Assembly (NCBI RefSeq): GCF_901709675.1
Contig: NC_051090.1
Span: 8,139,842-8,203,841 of the forward strand
DNA from: Syngnathus acus
Taxonomy: Eukaryota > Chordata > Actinopteri > Syngnathiformes > Syngnathidae
Direction of reading: 5' to 3'
DNA length: 64,000 nt
Below, piece after piece: positions 38,333-48,254 of this stretch; the first letter of the stretch is position 1; each line of letters opens with the position of its first letter. Under the pieces are notes generated by a model, which ran no database searches, was not told the origin of the DNA, and worked only from the letters and a program-made list of their open reading frames with translations. Position numbers and translations under genes: made by a program.

Positions 38333-39843
38333 TAGGAAAATGCAAAGCTGAGAAGTTGACGAGGAGCACAATGTGACTGATTCTTATGCCTCCGTTTCAC
38401 CCGTTTATCATGTGCTTTTGTCCAACTAACTACTGTTTGTCACAAAGCAACTTTCACTCTAGTAGCACTTAACACTGGAGAACGCGTCCAATGTGAAAAA
38501 GGAGATTTGTGCACCTTTTGTGAGAAGTGAGTGTTTGCTGCTCTACCACGTGAGATGTTCCTCTACTAGAAAGGCAAGCTATGATACACAATTGTCAGTT
38601 TCATTGGCACTTAATTTGTTTTTCTCTGCAGTAAAACACGCACACAGCTGATAACCCAGGGTTGATATTTGTCTATTATGATTTTTTTTTAGCTCTTGCC
38701 AACAGTTGCTTTTCCGTGCTTCTGTCATATTTTGGACAAGTAGTTTTGATTTAAAAACAATGAATGATTTAAAAGAAAATGATCAAATATATAAAAAAAA
38801 AAAAGAACCTTTATGATTGATTTTCAATGTACATTCCTCCCTTTATTATGTTTTAATGGATAATACTTTTTTTTAGTGTTTTAAGCCATAGACACCTGTG
38901 CCTCGAGACCAAAAAAATTGGCAGGGCTATCTTGCCTTGTTAACCGTCGAGCTTAGGAGCCTCCAAAGATGGGGAAGAACCTACAATAAAGGTACAACCA
39001 CAGCAGAGTTTGTTCGTAAGCTCAAAATTTGGGACAGAATTTTGCTGCATTTTAAACTGCTAAAGCCAGGGCAGAGTTAAAGCTAACTGTCTTGAATTGG
39101 TCCAGTGAGATTTCAGGGGGATGTAAACAATCTAGATGCGCTCATTAGTTTATTCCCCTTTGCATTGTGTATTTTATTTTTTCATTAGACTGACTTGAAT
39201 TAGTGTGCAATTCTACCTGCTGTACTTTATGCATGGTTTACACAAGTCTAAATAGCACTTAACATTTTCCTCAAATGCCACTGAATTGGCATTCTTAGAG
39301 AAATTCCATTTTATTGCACTGACTTTTTTGTGGGGGAGGGTGGATAGACATGTCACTTGTGGGATTAGTTTCTGATGTTCATCAGAACATCATTCTTCAC
39401 TCTCCCATCACAGGGGTGAACAAGAGTATTAATGCGCTCTATCCCAAATGCACAATGTCAACTGAATCCAAATCCAATCTTAAATGGCCCTTTGTTTTAT
39501 TTTTATTTTCTAAAAAAAAATGGTTATCCCACAAATCAAGACAATAACAACAGAGAAAATATTGGTAAATATTACTTGTCCTTTATTCAAACAGTCATGT
39601 TGATCTGTTTGGTCCTATATGTAGGCCTGCTCGAAGAAGCCCCAAATCATCCTTAATGAAATCTGTCCACTAGCATCACAGAGACCAACTTAACATGAAT
39701 TTTCAACATAGCCTTTTCTGCTTATAGTGGAGGTTTAAGGCAGCACTCCTGTGTGTGATTCCAAGTCTACTAGAGATGAATTTATTTTCTAATAATGAAA
39801 TTGTTACAATGATAATTGTGTTATTGTATGATTGTTAAAGAAT

Positions 39844-39858
39844 TTTATTGACAATAAA
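39844..39858. terminator. two-strand poly(A) region between convergent rubcn and 5-HT3-like gene 1
   Basis: The plus strand has AATAAA at 39853-39858, 1.5 kb after the rubcn stop; an earlier plus-strand AATAAA is at 38985-38990. The minus strand has AATAAA (tttatt) at 39844-39849, 170 bp past the stop of the first receptor gene. The two convergent signals are only three bases apart. Confidence 0.55.
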
Positions 39859-40018
39859 AGAATGGCCAGACTGTTAATGCGAATTAGTGCTTTTTTGCTG
39901 CACTCATCCATATTTGCCAGACAGCTTTTTGATTTTTATAGTTCAGTTTCCTAACAAACACCAACACACACTGAGGCACAAACACAGACCAAAAGCTTAG
40001 CACAAGGGTCCTCAACCG

Positions 40019-42979
40019 CTAAGCTGGACTGATCCAGATGCACCACATGGAGATAATGACCAGGGCGTAGCAAGAGATGAGCAGGAGATAGATTCGGAAG
40101 AGCAGGAAGTCTAAGACATATCCTACGTGGCACCATTGGTCTTGCAGCTCGTTCTCCTTCTGAACGGAACTCAGGTGAGCACGGAGCTCGCTCAGGTGGT
40201 GACAGATCTGCTGGAGCTCAGCCATTGCAGCAGTGCCTGGTAAGTAGATGTTTGATTATGTACTTCCAATTTGGCAGGGGGAAAAAAAAAAGCATCTCGT
40301 GTTTGTTTACCTTCATTGCTGATGGGATTTTCAGACAACGTCCTGCTTTCTGATTGGGTAAGTGGACCTGGCGCTTTTGAATTTTTTTCCTGCGTCACAG
40401 AGCGCAGCTGTGGCTCTTTTTGCCAATGGTAACAGATGATTTTGGCGATGTGTTTAAGGACTATCACCCTCACCCAGCGTGGGACTTCTTGATATTTCAT
40501 GGAGTTGTTATGGAGAACATTCGTAATGACGACAGTCTCCAGTAGACTAATCACCATTAGGGCAAGACACACTGAGAAGTAGATACCTAAATTGAGCAAT
40601 ACAATTGAAAACAATTTTAAAGATTGGTGAACGTTATTGGGTTTTTTTTTTCTCTATTTAATGCCTTAGGGCAATATATTGCAATAAATAATATTTGGGC
40701 CAGTTTTGCTACAGTATTTCAATATTTTACATGATGGTAATACAATACTAACCTATGATGGGTGTTCCATTGGCAGTGCTGGGCAGCAGATCATTCATGA
40801 TAAGCAGGAAGACTGTGTAGCCCAGGATGAGGGTCATCTTGAACGAGGCTCGGTCCACGCTGTGGGGAGGCAGGTAGAATGACAGGATGTCAATGAGCAT
40901 GAGGAACGAGCTGGGGATGAGCAGGTTGACCACATAGAGGACTGGGCGTCGCTTTATCACCACCTGGACAACATGAAAAAGGAGGCAAGGTATGAATGTA
41001 AAAATGAGCCCAAGCATGTATTCCTTCCAAGATGGAATACCAGTTTCACTCACCCAAAAAGTAATGACGTCCCATTCATCAATCCCAAACTGTAGGATGG
41101 AAGTCTTCCCCAGTATGTCCACAAGTTCCCACTCTCCACTGGCTTCCAGGTAACGCTTTGAGTTCCCAGACATCTCTTTGAAAGTCAGTGCCGGACTTAT
41201 CCTCACGTCGCGTACTGCAGAACAAACAATTCTAAATGGTTTACTCGTCTACAACTACATTCTGTGTTTACTTACTGGTATGCATGTAGGAGCCAAAGGT
41301 AAAAGTACAATTCTGCACATCAAAAGGAAAACTGAAAATCTTCAAGTTGCAGGCTGAGACGAGACGCAGCATCCTATCCCAGCGAATGTGACCCGTGTGG
41401 TTGACGTAGACGTATGGACAAGATTGGGAGACGTCAGCGTCCACACTGGACATCAGTCGGTTGGTAGAAAGAAAAACATTTAGTTGATGTTTTTATATGA
41501 TTAAGTTTCAAAACACCTGATCATATGCATTCACGTCAAGTAAACATTTTAAAATATCACTTGAGAACTGCCCTGAAATATTTACAATATTTATGAATAG
41601 CAACAACAAACAATATTGAGTAATAATTTTTGATGCTGCTCCTGGATCGTACCATATTGTGCATGTGTGGTTGCTGACTTTACAAGCAGTGTTATTGAAT
41701 TATATTTATAATGAATCACACAAAAATGTTTTATATTATTATGATACACCATTATACTGTAGGAACTCATGCAATCAAAGACGTACAACTCATAGATGAT
41801 GATATCGGGAGACCAGAGTCTGTTGACAGGGAGAGAAATCCTGGACACTCCATCACACTTGTCAGGATCCCAAACTAGAAACTCGTGATGCCAGAACTGC
41901 AATAAAGTAATTAGCATTTAATGACTTTACTGTCATCTCTGACTTAACAGATTTCCGTTCTATTTCTGGGTTTAGATCTTTACTGTAAAACAACAAGGGT
42001 TAAGTATTGGCTTAAAGAATCAGAGAAAATAAATACTATATAATATATAATTGAATATTATATAACTTAAGTTATTTTCATTTTGAGTTATTATATTATT
42101 ATACCATATTATGAAATGTTTAAATATGAATAAATAAATTAAATAAAACAAAGATTTGAGCTCAGGATTTTAAATCTAAAATACAATAATGAATAACTCA
42201 ATAATAATATTTGGGTGAAGTAAGAAGAATAAATACCAGTCTCAGCCACAGGAATGTTGTAAGAATCTGGGTCTTCTCATTCTTAAACAGCAACAACAAT
42301 AAGACACAAATCCTGTGATTATATCGACATCTCCCTCAGTTTTGTTGAAGGCTGATTCAAATTGTAAAATGGGAAATGATTACAATGTAGCAAAAGCCAG
42401 TTATGGTCCTCCTGGTTGTGTGAACTCACCACCCCGAGTACCGCGTACAGTGTGAAAGAGATATTGGTCACCGTGGGATTGCTGAGATTTACCGCTGGTC
42501 GGAAAGCTTGTAGGTCAAAAACAGCTTGCATAGACTCATGGGATGGACCGCTCTCGCCTTCTTTACATGACAGTTTGCTGTGACACTGTAACGCTAAAAC
42601 TACAATGCATGAGTGGAAAACAAGTTGAGAGGACAAGTCTATCATGACTTTTTAAAAGTTTCATTTTGCCTCAAGGAGAGATGGACTCCGGCTCACTGCA
42701 ACTCTCAACAGGTTAAAGTGGTATTAAAGAATAGATGATACAAAATTTGTCAAGGCAAGCTAAAATGATATTCAGACCAGCTAAGAAGGCAAAAGTACTC
42801 CACTGTATATTAGTTCACACTAAATTTTGCTACCATTCACGCAAAAGACAAATGATCTCTTTAGAGTACATAATACAAATGCTTCAGGCAAAATAAGCAA
42901 AAAGTGAAAGAAAATTGTTATTACCTGTAATTAACAGAAGAGTTGGAATGACCTTGATTTTCCAATGCAACCAACACAT
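40019..42979 (-). CDS. 5-HT3 receptor-like Cys-loop channel subunit, tandem copy 1
   Basis: Minus-strand coding exons, 5' to 3': 42979-42925, 42593-42430, 42281-42237, 41896-41787, 41448-41276, 41214-41054, 40963-40753, 40586-40311 and 40236-40019 (1413 nt, 470 aa). There is a signal peptide (MCWLHWKIKVIPTLLL), an extracellular domain with the 13-residue Cys-loop (CNLKIFSFPFDVQNC), the GEWEL motif, four membrane helices with the pore helix in [19 protein letters not shown], and an M3-M4 loop ending in an amphipathic helix. The acid before M2 (VDRASF) and the M2 leucine are kept, as in cation channels. Loop E129-equivalent Glu (YEF) is present; loop D keeps W-x-R (FLWLRL); the loop-B Trp of 5-HT3A is Tyr (GSYMHT). 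M2-M3 and loop-B features look closer to HTR3C/D/E than HTR3A. Ligand and assembly are inferred. Confidence 0.88.
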
Positions 42980-43854
42980 GGTTGATGTATCTGCTTGCTC
43001 AACTATATTATAATTGAAATAAAGCTGCAAGCATGAAGCAGAGTTAACTGCCGATGCAACACTGATTGCCAGCTAATAGCCGCACACACTTTTATAATTA
43101 CAAAGTCCCTGGAGATTACTGCAACTCATCGGCAACAGTTTAATGTCCAAATGACAATTTTTTAATTTACTATGATTCTTTCTGGAAGGCACATTCTAAC
43201 TAGAAAATATAGTTTGCCTTTTGGTTGCAAAGGTTAAGTCTAAGAGTTTCGTTATCATATAATTGTGCTCACATAAATAATAAGACAATGCTTACTAACA
43301 CCAAAGACATTGAAAGTAAAATACCGGTAGTGTTACTAAAATGCAATCTACTAAAAGTTTAGGTATCTACAAAAATATTACATCTTTAGCATTTATAGAG
43401 CGGTAGTTATGGAGCTAGGGAGTCACTTCCAACAACCGATTGTACTTGTTTGTTTAACACCTTCAGTAACCATCCAAGCATTTTATTTTTTAACACCTTC
43501 ACCTGAGGGACTTGCAGGATGCTAAATGCGACACTTTTGCATGTTAGTTAGTTGTGGTCTCATGCTTTAGTTGTGGTTGAGATAGAAAAGATACTCATAA
43601 TCTCGCTGTATTAAACTTTTTAATGTACCCCGTACATTTCAGCAAACCTTTTTAATTTTGTGTTGATGAACAAACAGTTGAAAAAAAAAAGATAATACAA
43701 AAAAAACTATTTTGAGGATGATGTTCCATCCCTCTGTTCTCATTAGTAATCTGTAAAAGATTCTGCTAGAAAGTAAAATAAATGTCAAGCAAAGCCAACT
43801 AAAACATCTGAACTTGAATCCATAATTAAAGTACAACATGACAGTTTCTAAGTG

Positions 43855-46800
43855 CTAAATTGAGGCGTTGTATGAGTTGACCGACATGACGATGATGAGG
43901 ATGAAGCTAGCAGATAAGAAAAGGATATAGATGGTGAACAGCAGGCGGTCTATGATGAAAGCCACTTGGATCCACTCCTCTGTGCTCTGGCTAACGTTCA
44001 GCTCCTGTTCCACTTTCAGCCGGATGACTCTAAGATCTCTTCCCAGGCTCCGAAGCTCCTCCACCACCTTGTCCCTGTCCAGTGGCCCTTCTGGTCCGTG
44101 GGCTCCTCCGTCACCTCCTCTCTGAGTGTCCATTTCTGTTGTGGGGGAGGCAGGTAAGAATCCATCTTAGTCATTTTACTTTTCTTGTATCTTTAGATTG
44201 TGCCATACCTAGTGCGAGAGGATTTTGGATGATCTGTTGCACTTGTTTGGGCTTTGGAGGAATCAGAACCAGGCGGCCCATCATATGGATGACTAGCAGT
44301 CTGATCCAGCGAGGAACCTCTGGGTAGTGAGCGGAACTGTGCAACAGGTTGGTGATGAGAATGGTCTCCAGGAGACTCGCTACCATCAGACCCAAGCAAA
44401 GGGACAGGAACACATCTGGCATGACAACAGAGCAAGTGTATAACGTGTGTTGGGCAATTCTTGGACAATTTCATTTTTTATTTGACACCAGCCATATCGG
44501 TGCTTTTAAGAAAACCTACTTATGAGCGGCAGGGTGTTTCCGGTGATGGGCAGGAAGTCGTTCATGAGAAGCAGGTAGACGGTGTAGCCCAAGATGAGCG
44601 TCATCTTGAACAAGGAGCGATCCACCTTCTGAGGAGGCAGCAGGAAACTGAAGAGGTCCACCGTTATGAGAAAGCAAGAAGGGATCAGGAGGTTGACCAC
44701 ATACAACAGGGATCTGCGCCGCACTGAAATCTGTTGGTGAGATATTGATGATGATATAATGTCACTTATATTTATGAAAGGAATCCCATGATGTTTTATT
44801 TACCATCAAGTCCAAAAGACACTTAAAAATTTCCTTTTTTAAACATGTAAAAAACAAACAAAATAAAGGTAGTAAGTTGAGTTACAAAGAAACGAAGCTC
44901 TTCATAAGTGCTGTTAGTCGAACTTGTTTTCTGCCGATGTAATGCTTTGATTCCAATGAGCTCCCATTCTCCCATAGTTGCCATCATTTGTTCGGAATAT
45001 TCCATTAATGTCTCCACCGACGCTATGCTACCAATCTTCATTGCAGGTGCTGAAAGAAAAATCATTTTAGTTACTTTAATCTGACATCCAGACAAATTCA
45101 GAATCTGAATTTTATTTTTCATTGCACAGAGAAATTAAAAGCCAAACCTTAAAAATACACATCATATATTTATGTAAAAATATATAGAGTTTGGAAAACT
45201 TAATTGACACTTACAAACGTGGATGTAGGAGTTAAAGGTCAAAGTGCAGTTCTGAATGTCAAATGGAAAGGTGTAGATGTCGAGCCTGCAGGAGCTCACC
45301 ACTCTGATAGGCCGAATATCTAACACAATGCCGTTGGCGTACACGTATGTGTACGGCGTAAATTGGGCCACATTCTTCTCCATACTGCAGGAAAAACAAC
45401 GTTTTCAAATTCGTGAATTGAATTGCAACATCCTGATGTCTACTTTGGTTGAACTTGAACTTTTTTAGGGTACTAACAATTGTTCCTCCATTATATCGCT
45501 ACAGCGACTTACAACTCATTAATAACCACATCGGGGACCCACAGCAGTTTTCTGGGAAGTGTAATCCAATCGGTGCCGCACTGGTTTGGGTCCCATTTTA
45601 TGAATTCATTTTTCCAGCTCTGCAACACAAACGCACTGATTGTCACAATGTAATATACCATCCAAGATGAAATTCAGTGCCAAGATTCAAAGCACATATT
45701 TTACAACAGAAAATAATCACAGTATACAAGCGTATTATTATTCACAAAATAGGCATCTGCCATCTAGTGGTAGAGCTTTTCATTGTTCTCCCTGTCAATC
45801 CTGGCGTAGATAAAGATGCATAGTTTATCGTAAACAATAAAGGAAAAATTGAAATTTTCCCCATGGCATACTTGATTATCTTTCACAGTAAACTTTATGT
45901 GCCACGGCTCAGTACACTCTGAACCTTTGCATTGGCCTGGAAGCTCATTCATTCTCTGCCACTTGTCCAGTTTCTATTGAGCTTCTCTCAGGTCACGGGT
46001 GAGGTTCCCCCAATAAACAGTTGCAGAGCACTTTCAAACCTCAGAACTGTGAGGCAGTTATGCAATCTAACAATCCAATTTGCTGCCTGTCAGCAGCTCA
46101 TTCGCTTCAAAAGAAATGGACTCACCAATATTTGCATGATAAATGTTGTCAGGATCTGAGCCTTTTCATCCTGAAAGAAGTCAATATGTTTTGTTTGAGT
46201 GGAGGATGGTCTAAAGTGATAGAGGTTGTGAGCTTTTTTGCAATGAACGTCAGTGTCCCTTACCACCCCAAGAATGCCGAGCAGGATGAAACCGATCATG
46301 ACAGTCGTGGTGGTTGAAGTGTTTGTGACAGGTCGTATGGAGCGGAGGTCAAAGACGGGCTTGAGAGCCTCCAGTAAGGCGGGGCCATCCGGGCGAGAGC
46401 AGTTCGGCATGATGGCATTGCACGATGCTTAACAATGGGAATTACATCGGCAATTAGGTGTGCTGCTTCACTACTACAAATTACAGTTCAAATAATTTTG
46501 TGTAATTATTTTTTTTGTCTTTTTTCCCCCCCTAATTATTAAGCCTATTAAGGCTTAATAGCAGTAGAACCCCTAAATGTAATGACAAGTACTCAAATGG
46601 TAAGGCAGGTACGTAAATCTGATTTGTAAGAAATACAAATAAAATTATCAAATAAAAAAGTAATGACCTACAAAAAAAAAATTAAATCAAAAAAGTCATG
46701 CAAAACAAATTTCTCTACCAATTAAAATATTTAACATAATGAATAAATTGCCCCCTTTTTAATGCCACTTTCACTCTGCTGATATAACAGGCCTGTAGCA

Positions 46801-46908
46801 AAAAGTCAGTAACAATCAGGAGGTTTGAAAAATAAATGTGATTCGCATGTTCTTACCGTGTGTGAAGAGAGAGATGAAGATGAAGAGAACCACAGAAGAC
46901 TTGACTTT
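43855..46908 (-). CDS. 5-HT3 receptor-like Cys-loop channel subunit, tandem copy 2 (start not found)
   Basis: Minus-strand exons: 46908-46857, 46427-46264, 46170-46126, 45619-45513, 45384-45215, 45049-44886, 44730-44520, 44415-44209 and 44135-43855 (467 codons including stop). The exon lengths 164-45-107-170-..-211-..-281 match copy 3 almost exactly. The first listed exon encodes a hydrophobic signal core ([15 protein letters not shown]) but has no ATG, and an in-frame TAG lies just upstream of its acceptor. The initiator must therefore be in an unseen upstream exon, or the copy is damaged at the start. The Cys-loop ([15 protein letters not shown]), GEWEL and VDRSLFKM pore motifs are intact. 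Loop D has Met in place of the conserved Trp (FIMQIL), the loop-B Trp is Tyr (NSYIHV), and the loop-A Glu (NEF) is kept. The C-terminal MA helix reads [10 protein letters not shown]. The rest of the frame is open, so I read it as functional. Confidence 0.82.
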
Positions 46909-47261
46909 CTGTGGGCAGCACTAAAAACATTAACAGTCGGTCTGAATTACTCCCATACTTGCCTACTCCAATTGTTTTTGTTTATTTTATAAATCAGTTT
47001 TGGATTTAGAGAGAAAACATGGGGCAGTTAAAAAGTGTTTAAATAGTTTTGTTACAGGACAAAACTGTTATGACTAAATGGACATGAACCCTTTAGATTG
47101 CACATAATCTTCTTTTTAATTAAAATTTCTGTTTAATGATTGTGTTTCGCTAAAAAGTGTCGGACAGTGAGACTCATCTCAGCGAATATGTTGTGTTGCC
47201 ATTTATTTTGCCAAAACAATGAGTTTTGTCAAACATACATATTTTGAACCATTTTGGTCGC

Positions 47262-47360
47262 ACGGGGAGAACATGCAAACTCCACACAGGGAGGTGGAAT
47301 CGAACCTGCACCCTCAGAACTGTGAGGCGGACGTGCTAACCAGTGCTCCACCGAGCTACC
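47262..47360 (-). repeat. fish interspersed repeat fragment
   Basis: It contains 'cggggagaacatgcaaactc' followed by 'cacacagggaggtggaatcg' and 'gaggcggacgtgctaaccag', the reverse orientation of the repeat at 9555-9800. This is better preserved than the other copies. Confidence 0.75.
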
Positions 47361-47574
47361 CCATTAATTTATTTCTATTATTTATTTACTTAATCTTAAT
47401 CTAGCCAGCTAACGCAATTGAGAACAGATTTACATTTGCATTAAAAACCTGGCAACAAAGTAAAACAAAGCATAATAAAAGCAAATACAGAATAATAGAC
47501 AAACAACTGATATAGTTTTATATTGCATTAGATCATTATAGCGCATGGCGACGAAAAATGCTGGTAAATACGTA

Positions 47575-47869
47575 CACTACCGTTCAAAAGTTTGGGTCAC
47601 AAAATTGTTTGGGTGACCCCAAACGTTTGAACGGTAGTGTATATATTTATCTAGATAATTATTTATAGATTATATATATAATCTTCTGTGTAAAAAATCT
47701 TATAATATATATGTATACTATCATAGATTATATATAATCTTATACAAATATAAAATATAATTTATAATATTTAATTCATAATATTTTATTATAATAATAT
47801 TTACACTACCGTTCAAAAGTTTGGGGTCACCCAAACAATTTTGTGACCCCAAACTTTTGAATGGTCGTG
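47575..47869. mobile_element. palindromic MITE, copy 1 (downstream of 5-HT3-like copy 3)
   Basis: About 295 bp flanked by TA. Both ends are themselves near-perfect hairpins (47575-47639 and 47804-47869), each starting CACTACCGTTCAAAAGTTTG and closing with its complement. Between them lies an AT-rich core with further small palindromes. TA flanks and the simple inverted ends suggest a Tc1/mariner-type non-autonomous element. A near-identical copy is at 52230-52526 in the same orientation. Confidence 0.9.
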
Positions 47870-48081
47870 TATATTTGGAAATACGCAGTCAGTTGATAAT
47901 CTTCTTTTACACACATTTGGTCTTTAGAGTTACTTCTTCAGTATTCACTTCACGATATTTCCTTGGCTTAGTTTTTCCTCATCTTTTTGTTTCAAAGAGA
48001 ACATAAACAACTGTAAGACAGTAACTACAGTAGATTGAAATGAATCAGCCAAAACTATCAGGTATTTGTTGAGCGTATCAT

Positions 48082-48087
48082 TTTATT
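48082..48087 (-). terminator. probable poly(A) signal of 5-HT3-like copy 3
   Basis: AATAAA on the minus strand (tttatt on plus), 168 bp past the stop codon at 48255-48257. Confidence 0.5.
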
Positions 48088-48254
48088 TTTAGCATTGTAC
48101 TTTAACATATCATCTAGTCAGCGCTAATTGTATAGGAGGGATAATTAGAGAATTGTTATGATTAACAATTACTCTTCAAAGTAGTACAACTGAGAAATTA
48201 AGCATGTCATAGTGATCTATCAATCAATTACACTAAAACAAAAAATTTTGTCAT

